NCBI RefSeq assembly: GCF_020360975.1
Contig: NW_025408682.1
Coordinates: 1,470,501-1,534,500, forward strand
From: Hirsutella rhossiliensis
Lineage: Eukaryota > Ascomycota > Sordariomycetes > Hypocreales > Ophiocordycipitaceae
Reading direction: 5' to 3'
Length of the DNA stretch: 64,000 nucleotides
In this document: piece by piece, positions 1-9,416 of the stretch
Layout of the letters: every line of letters starts with the position of its first letter
How positions within the stretch are numbered: the stretch's first letter is position 1
Made by a program: the position numbers and the translations under genes
The notes under the pieces: generated by a model
Database searches by the model: none
Told to the model about the DNA's origin: nothing
The model's input: the letters and a program-made list of their open reading frames with translations, nothing else

Positions 1-61
1 GTAACAACACAGCCTACGTCTACTGGCGGCCGTACGGTAATGCACTCGCATTATTCTGTGC

Positions 62-517
62 CTACTTTTCTAAACGCGGCGATGCCACATTATGATCCCC
101 CAGGGAGCACCTGCTGACACGCGTTGATGAGGATCCGCAGGGGTATATCGCCGATTCCATTGGTTGTTTTAAATATATATTGAAGATTGGCACTGTTGGC
201 CATGCCCTTACCGATTCACTAAAGCCTTTTATATCCTTCTGTCTGTGGACCAGGGCAGCCCCGTTAGGGAGGACCTGGAAGAAGGATTCCTGGCCTATGT
301 AGCAGTATCGCATGAGGACTTCCTGAGTAAGGAAGGCTACCCCTTTATGCGTGGGTAGAGCCCCATACTCAGGAGGTCCCCAGAAGTCCCTAAGGCCTCC
401 TGTATAAATAGCCCCTTCAGACTGCCCCATTAGAGATAGAACATGCATCTTGAATCTAGCTGTGGTGACCCCCTTATTCCGATGTGTATTGACACAACAT
501 TTCACCAGCACCGTCAT
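62..517 (-). CDS. Hypothetical 151-aa ORF
   Basis: An open frame with a true ATG start encodes 151 residues that I do not recognise. It has no clear signal peptide, membrane segment or metal-binding motif, and its composition is ordinary for a coding sequence (mixed hydrophobic and polar, several Trp/Tyr). It stands alone, with no other convincing gene on either side within 1.5 kb. It may be an exon of a decayed or transposon-derived gene, or a chance ORF in non-mutated DNA. Coding status is uncertain because length is the only support. Confidence 0.25.
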   Translation of the reverse strand: MTVLVKCCVNTHRNKGVTTARFKMHVLSLMGQSEGAIYTGGLRDFWGPPEYGALPTHKGVAFLTQEVLMRYCYIGQESFFQVLPNGAALVHRQKDIKGFSESVRAWPTVPIFNIYLKQPMESAIYPCGSSSTRVSRCSLGDHNVASPRLEK

Positions 518-1987
518 ATAAGAGTAGAACAGACCTCCCGATTCCCTGTCGAGTTTCTTGTAGTCCCTGATGTGAGCTCCAGCAAATCATCCCGTGAGTC
601 GCAGCTGCGACTCTGGCCGTCTAGTGGCATCTACCTATCTGCCCAGTTTAATCATGCGCCTTCCTCCTCTGTCGGAACTGTGATCTACTAGTGCTTGGCT
701 GATGCCTGCGAGCCGCCCCTAAGAGAGAATGACTAGCGATTGGCCTTACTCTTCGGCCACCCTTCCATCAGATAATCCTTGCATCCTTGGCTGGAACACC
801 GTCAGATTCTGCATCTATGCGCCGGTCATCCCCTCTCTAACGTCATCAGGTAGTCTTAGGTCAGACTAGCCCACAGGATCCCCCGTACAGAGGGTCAGGG
901 GGGTGGACCTGAGGCAGGATCACGCGTTGATCTCTATTCCCTCAGCCTAGTCCGAAGCAGGGCAATATATATTGAACTTGAAGTAACGGAAAGTGTCGAG
1001 GCTTGCAGGGAGGCTGCCTGCGTGGCAAGGGGCGGGATGCTCACGTCGGGATTAACAGCTTCAAGGAGCGGGTCAAGTTAGTGAACAGTGGTTGCACGAC
1101 GTGATGGTCACATTGCGTCTCCAATCTGCAAGGCATGGTCGGCCGCGTCTCGGAGATGATTCGTAGGAAGGGAAGGTCGGCCCCAGGGTCGTGCCCGGGG
1201 AAGCCGGTATGAACATATGGCGGTCTGAGGGGCGGTCTCGACTCGGGCTAGAGCCGGCGTAGCTACCCGCTCCGTGGTGTCGTTGGCTGGGAGATTTAAC
1301 GCCGGGGAGAAGGGGGTGTAGGGGGAAGGTTTGCAATGGAGGGGGCGTGGGAGAGGTGCTAGACGATGAGGCCGGATTCTGGCCACTTGATGCACCTCAT
1401 ATTGCCTTGTTGCTCTAGCCTGTAGCATCAGCGAGATATATCCTTCACGGCTGAATGAAAAGAGACGTGTAACGAGGCTGGGGAAGGCGAAATTGACAGG
1501 GAATGATGGCTGCGACGGGAACCGCGTTGCTCATATCGGGCACAACGGGAGTAAGAAGTAGTACCTCAATGAGACATGCGTTACATTTGGGACAAGAACT
1601 GGGCGTAATGGTTGGAGTTGTTGGTTACCTCCAATCATCCAGCCAGCCCCTGACGACCGTGACGCGCGCACTGCAATACAACCGTGGTTCTCTCCAAGTC
1701 AGGGAAGCTTTGCCTCGCCAGCTCTGTTCTCATCCACTCGCCATCGATCACAGGCTTCATTTCCCGCCGTAGTTCTCTGCGGTAGCCATACGTCTTGCCT
1801 GATCGATCTTGTACCAGGCTTGCCGTCTGCAGTTACGCCGCAGGTGACACCACTCGACCTATAATATTTGTTCTAGACTATAGTGGACGTTAAGTTATAA
1901 GAAGGGTCGAGAGTCGCCGACGACGACGGCTCCTGGTCGCATTATCGACATTATCGACCCTCTGAACCGTTTCCAGAAGTCTTTACC
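518..1987. other. Intergenic, no gene recognised
   Basis: Only short overlapping ORFs on both strands (under about 110 codons, several with non-ATG starts). I see no domain, repeat array, TIR or LTR. The 3' end of this stretch would contain the promoter of the gene that starts at 2,027, including an A/T-rich patch near 1,860-1,885. Confidence 0.5.
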
Positions 1988-2026
1988 GTGCCTTACATAC
2001 TCCATCAATTTTTTCAGCGAAACACT

Positions 2027-2701
2027 ATGTCAGCCCGAGCCTCCCATGGATCTAAAACGGTCTCTAAGGGTAAGTCTAGCAAGGACAAGTCCAGCAAAGA
2101 CAAGTCCAGCAAGGACAAGCCTAGCAAGGACAAGTCCCGCAAAGACGGGTCCAGCAAGGACAAGACCGGCAAAAGTGCTAGGGATCCTGAGCAGGAATCT
2201 ATCCTCAATCTGTGGTGTGCTATTTACAATCCCGAGTTCGGCAACTACTACCACTGGGGTTTTGCTGTCTCCGACGCGACAGGCTCGGACTGGCATATAT
2301 TCGAGGTTACTCAAGAAGTAGAGGACGGGGCATTTACAGCAGTGCACCGACGAAGAAATCCAACTAGCTCATTGAGGTGTCGTCGACCACTTACCTTCTT
2401 AGGGCAAATGCATCAAGGTTGGTGGACACACATGGTACAAGGAATCAGACAAATGCCCATCGGCGAAGCTCCAGCCTGGAACTGTCAGGACTATGTGATG
2501 GAAATTTGGAATATGCTACAAGCACACCAGATGATCAGCGACCAGACATGGAATGAAGGGAGACAAATGATGATCCCTTACTTCGGTCCGGACTTTGGTG
2601 GTAGTAGGGATGATGAGGAAGATGACTATGAAGACGATGACTATGGGGAAGGAGGTCAGCGAGTTGTGTCTGAGGAGTTTGTCTACGATTCCGATGCGTA
2701 G
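2027..2701 (+). CDS. Lys-rich protein with His...NCQD domain
   Basis: The predicted protein has 224 residues. The open frame extends upstream to a GTG at 1,988, but the first in-frame ATG is at 2,027, so I start there. The N-terminus (about residues 10-50) is a run of five-residue Ser/Lys/Asp repeats that looks disordered. The central domain (about 60-185) contains YHW (His about 76), DWHIFEV (His about 90) and WNCQDYV (Cys about 153). A His-first, Asn-Cys-later order with an NCQD motif recalls circularly permuted papain-like folds (NlpC/P60, LRAT or PPPDE types) seen in fungal hypothetical proteins; this assignment is an inference. The C-terminus is strongly acidic (Asp/Glu/Tyr run). No intron or signal peptide is evident. 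It is convergent with the kinase gene downstream. The frame is intact and could be a functional accessory gene. Confidence 0.7.
   Translation: MSARASHGSKTVSKGKSSKDKSSKDKSSKDKPSKDKSRKDGSSKDKTGKSARDPEQESILNLWCAIYNPEFGNYYHWGFAVSDATGSDWHIFEVTQEVEDGAFTAVHRRRNPTSSLRCRRPLTFLGQMHQGWWTHMVQGIRQMPIGEAPAWNCQDYVMEIWNMLQAHQMISDQTWNEGRQMMIPYFGPDFGGSRDDEEDDYEDDDYGEGGQRVVSEEFVYDSDA
2070..2175 (+). repeat. 15-bp coding minisatellite (SKDKS)
   Basis: About seven degenerate 15-bp units of the kind AGCAAGGACAAGTCC lie inside the reading frame of the 2,027-2,701 gene and encode the Ser/Lys/Asp repeat. The unit length is a multiple of three, so copy-number change would keep the frame. Confidence 0.85.
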
Positions 2702-2765
2702 AGCTTAGGGTACTAAATATTACTTTCATAGGTATTTTAGGAATTGCAACGAGAATATGCCTATA

Positions 2766-2832
2766 AACACCTACTAATTAACACCTACTAATTAACACCT
2801 ACTAATTAACACCTACTAATTAACACCTACTA
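2766..2832. repeat. 14-bp tandem repeat
   Basis: The unit AACACCTACTAATT is repeated 4.8 times without mismatch, directly downstream of the 2,027-2,701 gene and between the two convergent genes. No function is evident. Confidence 0.95.
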
Positions 2833-2896
2833 TGTATAGTAAAAGAGAGTAATACTACATCCATATCAAACTGATCATAGGGGTATATAGACTGTC

Positions 2897-4076
2897 TCAA
2901 CTATTGACTAGACTCCGATCCCATAACCTATCTACTAACCATTGATTTGCATATTGCTGTGGAGACAAGCTGTCAGGCAAGTATGCATACCAATCGTCGT
3001 TGTCTCTAGACGTGAGATTGTTAGTTATCTTCACAGATTCCCAATACTCAGGGTAGAAGCCGCTAGTTTCCCAATCTATAATGGAAACCACCTCCCAAGT
3101 TCCGTGCTCTCGTTGCTCTACCATAATGTTTGCCGGGCGGATGTCTCCATGGGTCATGACACATCTTGGCGACGCTAGAGCAAGGCTTCGAAGGAGCTGA
3201 GTGTACACTGGGGAAGCCGACGTTGACCCGGAAAAAATGAAGTCCTGGAATTGCTCGGCGTCCCTAATGGGCTCCTTGTTGAAACGAAGCCCTCGTCTGG
3301 CATCCTTGCATCCCTCCCCTTGGACGCCACCTAACGGCATATCGCTTGGTTTTGATAGTGACCTTAGCTGAGTAAATAGTCTGTCGAGCTGGACACCGAT
3401 AGACTTCTTATGTGTGTCGTCTAGACGCGGCCAAGCTCTCTCTAGATCAAGACCTGGCACGAAAGTCGTAAAGAGGAGACAGAACTTTCCGGTCCGAATC
3501 AACCCGTGAGGTCGTGGGGCAGGGAATGCAGGCAGATGTTCCTGGAGGAATAGCAGCGACCCGAGATCGGTCGATGCTGACTCTTCATTGGTGATTTTGA
3601 CAACAATGTCCTGGCTCACTCGGAAGACTGCAGAGGCTGCCCCTGCCCCCTGATAAATGAGTTCACCTCCATCTAGCAGCTTCGTGATAGCGCGAGGGAG
3701 GTCAGAGTCGCGAAGCAAATCATTCATGTTTGCCGACAGCTTGAAGGTGATTTCAAATGGGGTCAGAGAGATATGCGAGCGTATGTCGTCCTCCTGAAAA
3801 ACTGTATTTGGGCGCTGGACAACTGGGAAGATTAATGTCAATTAAACCGTAGTATATAATGGAGTGCAACTTACCTTTTTTGTATGACTGCAGTGTGGTG
3901 GTATAGTTCACTGGCAGTAGGGCCTCAAGGTTTGCTTCAGGATCCTCCTTCAATTTTGCTTCAAGCCCACGCAGCAGATGGGTGTTCCACTTGGCAGCGA
4001 GCGTGATAGGTTTGCGTTTCAGAACGCGGTTTCCTCGCGATTTAAAAATCGAGGACTCGTGTTTTTTGCTGTCCAT
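2897..4076 (-). CDS. Aminoglycoside phosphotransferase-like kinase
   Basis: Member of the APH/choline-kinase-like family, common and expanded in filamentous fungi; substrate unknown. Exon 1 runs 4,076-3,875 (ATG at 4,076). A GTAAGT donor begins at 3,874 and the best in-phase acceptor gives a 52-bp intron (3,874-3,823); a 73-bp version ending at 3,802 is also in phase. Exon 2 runs to the TGA at 2,897, giving about 375 residues. Visible motifs in the 52-bp-intron numbering are a Gly/Ala-rich nucleotide loop (GAGAAS), the ATP-binding Lys in VVKIT (about 143), the catalytic-loop HGDIRPANI (about 292) and the metal-binding IDWE (about 316). All key kinase-like residues are present, so the gene looks intact. 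It is convergent with the 2,027-2,701 gene. The N-terminal 68 residues are Lys-rich and lack a recognised domain. Confidence 0.85.
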
Positions 4077-4364
4077 TTGAAATAATGCGTTATCTGGTTT
4101 AAGTAGCCGAATGACGTTGCGAGTCTAATGTCGTAGTGGACTGGTACATAAAGAGAGGCGGAATGTGCCTACTTTATAGCATCAATAAAAATGACGCGGG
4201 CTCCGGCCTGGATTAACGAGCCTCCGCTCCGTGGTGGCGGAGCATGTGCGCTCTAATGCTTGATCCGAGAACTGGCTTCTACTCGGGCCAGCCCCCACTT
4301 TAAGGGGACTCGCTTTGGCTCACCTACGGTATGGTATGGATGATACTGGGACAGGATCAGATCG
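4077..4364. other. Intergenic, promoter of kinase gene
   Basis: No ORF. It includes the upstream region of the kinase gene and a stretch (about 4,291-4,325) resembling, in inverted orientation, part of the MITE at 7,502-8,175 (shared CCCACTTT and CGCTTTGGCTCACC-like segments), perhaps a remnant of a related element. Confidence 0.4.
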
Positions 4365-6060
4365 GACGAACTCGACAAGAAGCCTGAAGCGAACGCCAGC
4401 TAGGCATTGAGGGGCCTCATCATGGAGACGCCGGCTGAGGCCGTGATCATGGTGGGGCGAAGCGCGTCGCCTGCGTCGACACCCGCGAAAAGATCGACAC
4501 GCGTCGTGAGGCCAAGCACCAAAATTCGAGAAGCCGCGCGACAGCCCGACGATCTGGCTGAGAAGACAACACGCGCAACTAGGCTTGCAACGCGCATTGC
4601 CTCGGACGATGTCGCCATCAGTGACGCGACTGAGCGGCGCAAAGTTGCCAGCAGCAGCAGTGGCGCGAACGAAGGCCGAGCCATGCTCCAGAAAGTTCTC
4701 GAACTCTTGAGCGAGTCACGTCAAGAAACGCAAAGCTCAGCCGAGCGATAGATGCGCAAAACGAGATCATATCCAAGCAACAGCAGATGATCCAGGAAAT
4801 GGATCAACAAGGGAAAGAGATGAGAGATGAGCTTCGTCACATCCGAGCGCAGTTAGAGACCCTGGCTACGCCCGCATCTTCTCTGCAGAGCAGTCCGCAG
4901 ATGTCGTATGCGAGCGCTGCAGGGTCATCGCCGACGATCCAGACAATGAACCGGGGCACCGTACCAGCAGCTAAATCGGCACGAACAGCCGTCAGCGATA
5001 GTCTCTACTGTACGGTGGACACATCACGAGTCGAAGAAGCGAACAGGTGCCAGACGCAGATCGGCAACATCCGAAAGGCCATAGAGAGCGACATGAGAAA
5101 GAGTCAGAGGCAGGAGACTTGGAAATGCGCAGCGGTCGTGACAGACGCTCGAAACCCCGACGGGATCAAAATTTTATGCAGAGACCAAACCGAGTTGAAG
5201 CAGGTCAAGGAAGCAGCGCAGAAGACGGTAACTTCGGGAGCCAGGGTACTGAGAGATCAGCTTTACCCTGTCAAAGTCGACAACACCAAGCGTACCGCAG
5301 TGCTGGACGCCGAAGGCAACGTTCTGCCGGGCGCAGCTGAGGCGCTCGGAGCCGAGAATTACGTCACGATTGCCAAGATCACCTGGCTTAGCAACAGAGA
5401 AAGCCAAAGCGTACGGGTCAATGGTGATCTATGTCACTAAAGAGAGTGACGCGCAAAGACTTCTGGACGGCGTGTGGTTCGATGTTGCGGGAGAGTCCGC
5501 CTGCACCAATGTTTTTGAACGCCGCGTAGGACCGATTCAGTGCTTCAACTGTCAAGAGATGGGACACAAGGCGTTTTCATGCAAGAAGCCGCAAAGATGT
5601 GGCAGATGCGCGAAAGCAGAACATCACCACAGAGAATGCAAGGAGACAGTGCCAAAGTGCGTGCCCTGCGGTGGACCACACGAATCGTACAGCCGGAACT
5701 GTCGGGCGCGGAACCCTGGGGATGAGACGCAGGCAGCGTCTGGCCCTTCGGGCTAAGCAGCGGAAGTGAGAATCCACTTAGGATCGATTATGGCACTAAC
5801 CTTCAACAATACTAACACACAGGTATTCGACTTCGATTTCGACAGACCGCGCTTCAGCTGCTGAAGGTAGGACGCTGAACACTTGGAGAAATTGGCCTTC
5901 AAGCAGGCCTGTCACGGAGCGAGTAGCGGCGAGGTTGGTGTAGCGTATGCTGACCCGTGGGGCTTAAGGTGTTACGCATTAATGTATTGAAATGTCTGTA
6001 ACTTTTACGTCTAGGCCCTATAGGAGAGATCCTCCGGGTGAAATACACATACATACATAC
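4365..6060 (+). mobile_element. Tad-like LINE derivative, copy 1
   Basis: The shared sequence starts at GACGAACTCGAC and ends in an (ACAT)n tail at 6,060. It holds ORF1 with two frameshifts, then only the first codons of a second ORF (an ATG about 25 bp after the ORF1 stop), then directly the 3' region. The endonuclease and reverse transcriptase are absent. The two other copies in the window (9,417-11,123 and 18,548-20,274) have the same internal deletion. Sequence identity among the three is very high by eye and no RIP is visible. I found no clear TSD for this copy. Confidence 0.85.
4422..5756 (+). pseudogene. LINE ORF1 (gag-like), frameshifted
   Basis: Homologous to the intact 449-residue ORF1 at 9,703-11,052. 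Compared with it, this copy has lost one A in a run of four (near 4,733), lost GA in a GAGA stretch (near 5,400), and differs by one C near the 3' end, which moves the stop. The three zinc knuckles of the C-terminus are still readable (about 5,540-5,705). The two internal lesions are shared with copy 3 (18,852-20,186), so they arose before those copies spread. Confidence 0.88.
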
Positions 6061-6303
6061 TAACACACAGGTATTCGACTTCGGATTTCGACAGACCGCG
6101 CTTCAGCTGCTGAAGGTAGGACGCTGAACACTTGGAGAAATTGGCCTTCAAGCAGGCCTGTCACGGAGAGAGTAGCGGCGAGGTTGGTGTAGCGTATGCT
6201 GACCCGTGGGGCTTAAGGTGTTACGCATTAATGTATTGAAATGTCAGTAGCTTTTACGTCTAGGCCCTATAGGAGAAATCCTCCGGGTGAAATACACATA
6301 CAT
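6058..6303 (+). mobile_element. 5'-truncated LINE 3' end
   Basis: A second copy of the last 245 bp of the LINE derivative sits head-to-tail behind the tail of copy 1. It begins at the TAACACACAGG segment and ends in GTGAAATACACATACAT. It carries TTCGGATTTCGAC like copy 2, whereas copy 1 has TTCGATTTCGAC, so it is not a simple duplication of its neighbour. It is best explained as a 5'-truncated insertion into the ACAT tail. Confidence 0.75.
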
Positions 6304-6383
6304 GAAACAAACCTCACCAAAAATCTTATTTTTGAACTGCACATATTTCGGCAAATTACGCCGATAAAAATATAAAAGCTACA

Positions 6384-8592
6384 TCATTTGAAAGAGAATT
6401 GAACACAATAATCGGTTCTTTGTCTTTTTATGACGCGACCAAGGCGTGTGGTGCGCTGGGGAGGCCCAGATACCTTGACCTCAATCACCGAAGCTGTCCC
6501 CGTCTCCGACTCCACCACCTCCTCCGATGAGTCGTAATCCACCACAACGGCTTTCTTTGGACTCCCAATTTCGGGGACAATCTCACCGGCCGCCAAAGCT
6601 TCGGCGAGACACATGAAGCGTCCATTTGGGTTAGGGATCGCTCTTCTCTTTCTTCCTCTCTTCAGCCTGTCCACTTCCTTCTCCAGCCTAGCAATTTTAC
6701 TACCATGTTCTGCTAGTGTCTGTTCTTGAGTTTCCCAGCCTTTAGCTATCTTGGCAAATCGCCTCCGAGTCGTAGGTATTCTGTTCTTGCCAACATCTCT
6801 AATATGGCGGCTGGATTTCGGGGTGTCGTCGGAGTCCAAAAACGGCCTATATTCCGGGGATGCCATAACTTTGCCCTCTTGGATCTCAGGATGCCCCAAT
6901 GCCTCGGAACGCGAGATTGGCCAATTTCCAGTGGTTCTCCAACCGGACAAGATGTTTCTAGTTGTCATTCCCGTTTGACGTCCCGTGGCATACGCACGTA
7001 TAAAGTTGACCTTATCAACAAACGCAAAATCCGTCAAAGAAGCCAGTCTGTCAAGCTCCTTCCGGTAGGCTGTCATTATATGATTGAAAACACCGTTTTA
7101 TAATGGCTGGAGGCCATGAGAATAGTGAGATGGAAGATAACAACAGTAGACATCGTTCAGAAAGCACGCAGACATCCACTTATTTTCCCGCCAATAAGTA
7201 GGGGTTTATTGCCATAAAAACGAAGGACGAACCGCTTCATGACTCCCAGGTCCATCCAGAATGACAGGCCTGGACTCGGAGTCGTCGTCAGGTCGCCTCT
7301 GAGGCAAATGGACTTCCTCAAGCCCCTCAACGGCAATGTGGTTGTCCGTCCATCCATTTGGTGAAGTTATGCAGTTCTAGTTCGCAAATCCTCCAAACTC
7401 GTCCTTAAACCACTATGCCTGAAGATCTTTGCCCTTAAATATTATGCCAGGAACCAAGACGCGCCCGTCAGCGGTGATGGCCTCTATAAATAATAAAAGT
7501 GGGCTCTAGTTAATGGGCCCTTGGTTTTCCTTATCGGGCCCTTAAAGTGTGGCTAAAATAGTCACATGACTGTCGCGTCCCTTTCCCCGCCAAAACATTA
7601 GCCGCCAACTGTGAAAAGCTGTCAATACGGCCTCCGTACTCGTGCACGCCCCACTTGTGGGTGAGCCAAAGCGAATCCCAAAGTGGAGGCGGGCACAGTA
7701 GTCAATGGTGCATCCAGCTAGAACGCGACAAAGTTGACAACGCGCATACAACGCACGCCAACGTACGAACGCACGAACGCATACCAAGGTGAGGGCATCC
7801 CCAACGCACCAACGCCGCACCGATGAAGTCACCTTTCCGCCGCAAGTTCGAGACCTGGCAAGCTGCTGCAGAGAGCGCCGTAGCTGCATTACGGAGCGAG
7901 AGCCTAATCAGGGACTGTGTCGTTGTAGCGACGTAGCCTCGGGCATATGTTCCACGAGCCTGTTCAATTGCCTCACTCATTGACATTACATTAAGCACCC
8001 TACTTTTAACGGCTCTACGTGAAATGCAGTTATGCTGTCGGGCCTATGACGCCGGCAAATGTGTGCACCGGCGCGCGTGCAAGCAAAGCCGCAAAGTAGG
8101 TTTGACAGTCCGCCACACTTTCAGCCACACTTCAAGGGCCCGATAAGGAAAGCCAAGGGCCCATTAACTAGAGCCTAAAAGTGGTCCAACTACCGGACTG
8201 GGGTCCCTTGAGAAGAGCCTTCTGTTGAGTGTTCGAACTTCCAACCACCAGACTGTCTAGACCCAGCAAAGAAATCGGATTAGCTTATATCGCTTATGGA
8301 AAGTTGATTGCATACCAAAGCCCGACATAATCCCCCTTCATCAACATTCACGGTGTTCTCCGGCTTAATCCACCCGTGCTCTGTCTCCCTGACGTCAAAG
8401 TACCAGTGCACTACTTTGGGAGTAAATGAGTCGAAGCTGTTGGCTTCCTGACGCTTACCGACCTTGCTTCTAAGTTCTGGATGACGTTGAGTCAACTTTT
8501 CTACCCAATGACGTCCCAATCTTGAGTCGCAGCCTTGTTGTTTCAGAACGGCAACAAGGCAGGCGCGGATTGACTCTGGGACGGAGGGTAAC
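6384..8592 (-). pseudogene. Fot/pogo transposase relic A, split by MITE
   Basis: DDE transposase of the pogo/Fot group (Tc1-mariner superfamily). Read from right to left: 8,592-8,280 gives the CENP-B-type HTH end and the start of the catalytic core (LGRHWVEKL, HPELRSKVGKRQEA, GWIKPENTVNVDEGG); the frame resumes as LVVGSSNTQQKALLKG up to the MITE. After the MITE (7,502-8,175) it continues with EAITADGR, IIFKGKDL, ENGW-like and VILDGPGSHEA, then QPL(stop)NGVF and AYRKELDRL to the C-terminus at 6,384 (ORF from 7,076). There is a stop in the core, a frame change at the MITE, and the third catalytic Asp position is lost (stop in the PLDNG-like motif). The C-terminus has a coiled coil and a basic RGRKRR patch. 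The N-terminal DNA-binding region is truncated at 8,592. Non-functional. Confidence 0.88.
7502..8175. mobile_element. 674-bp hAT-type MITE
   Basis: Terminal inverted repeats of 53 bp (7,502-7,554 and 8,123-8,175) differ at only two positions and begin GGCTCTAGTTAATGGGCCC. They are flanked by a perfect 8-bp target duplication TAAAAGTG (7,494-7,501 and 8,176-8,183), the length expected for hAT elements. Transposase relic A reads up to the duplication on both sides, which confirms the insertion. The motif CCACACTT recurs near the right end, like hAT subterminal repeats. No transposase is inside; ORFs in it are under 120 codons and unrecognised. It is non-autonomous. Confidence 0.93.
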
Positions 8593-8640
8593 TGTCAGAG
8601 GGAGCAGACTGACGGTCTAATCCGCACACGTATAAACTCC
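8591..8640 (+). repeat. 50-bp repeat, LTR-end-like, copy 1
   Basis: Identical over 50 bp to 13,142-13,191 (begins ACTGTCAGAGGGAGCAG, ends TATAAACTCC). It starts with TG after the first two bases and cuts abruptly into the Fot relic on its left, as the end of an inserted LTR would. The sequence to its right (8,641-8,867) contains TATAAATA-like motifs but no recognisable far end. Confidence 0.5.
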
Positions 8641-8867
8641 GGTGAAAGAGGCAGGTTAGACACAGGGACTTGAGTCAGGTATCGATACAGTAGAGGAACA
8701 TTGCCCTAATCGGGATACACAGGAATTGGCCCTGATTCAGGCCCTCCACGGGTCCCAGATTGGTATCTATTCGTATAAATACCCCCTCAATGTCGCACAG
8801 ATAGATAAAAAACATGCATCATCGTTTGGACTCAATTGTGCCTGCCCTTATCCTTCCGCCCGCGCTC
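8641..8867. other. Unassigned stretch, possible LTR body
   Basis: No ORF of note. It contains a GTATAAATACCCCC TATA-like element near 8,772 and could be the body of the LTR whose end is the 50-bp repeat, or non-coding remains of Fot relic B. I found no terminal CA with a matching target duplication. Confidence 0.3.
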
Positions 8868-9401
8868 TCAGCTTGCTGAGAACAACCATTTGAGCACGGG
8901 TCTCTTCCAAGTTATAGACATCCTCGTCAAGAATCCCCCACTTTTGTTTCGTCGCCACGAGTCGATCGTACCATTGTTGAATCTTTTGCGGGTCCTCGCA
9001 TTTGGCACGTTGGTGATCGTATCGGCGAGAGTGCTGCGCCTTGGTTTAGTCGTGACGGCCAACGAAATGCGCATCCAGTTCTCGCCGACAGGATCTTACC
9101 TCGCTCTGAAAGGATAGATTGGTCGTCCGGCGAGTATAAGCTACCGTCGGCAGCATCCCTCACTCACCCATGACAAGATCTACTGTACAAGAGACATCTC
9201 TTTCGATGCCTCCGCTATTCATCTGCGTGTCGTGCCAGGGTAATACACCGCGCAATCGATCATATTTTGTGGATGGAAGGACGTCGTAAAGTGCGCGATT
9301 GCGTCCTTTCGGATAGTTTCGAATTGAGTCTGTTGATAAGCCCTGACGACGCGGAGGAGCCGTTCTTTGCGCAAAACTGAAGGTTGTTGTGACGCAAACA
9401 T
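8868..9401 (-). pseudogene. Fot/pogo transposase relic B, N-terminal part
   Basis: N-terminal part of a second Fot/pogo transposase, different from relic A. From the ATG at 9,401 it reads MFASQQPSVL, RVVRAYQQTQFETIRK, then after a frame change LPSTKYDRLRGVLP (Psq/HTH region), further frame changes, and CEDPQKIQQWYDRL and ILDEDVYNLEET, which corresponds to the first catalytic Asp region of the family. It ends where the 8,593-8,867 sequence begins, so most of the catalytic core is missing. The LINE derivative copy 2 is inserted directly upstream of its ATG. Confidence 0.75.
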
Positions 9402-9416
9402 TGTGTAGTTGCAGTA
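9402..9416. repeat. Target duplication of LINE copy 2 (left)
   Basis: TGTGTAGTTGCAGTA, repeated exactly at 11,124-11,138. It abuts the ATG (9,401) of Fot relic B. Confidence 0.93.

Noticed and set aside
1073..1772. Small ORFs of 87-106 codons
   Set aside because: No domain, mutually overlapping, no intron signals.
2014..2347. ORFs opposite and overlapping the Lys-rich repeat gene
   Set aside because: Shadow frames of the 15-bp repeat and the real gene at 2,027-2,701.
8593..8884. Complete solo LTR
   Set aside because: The left end is LTR-like, but no terminal CA with matching 5-bp duplication could be found; kept only as a 50-bp repeat.
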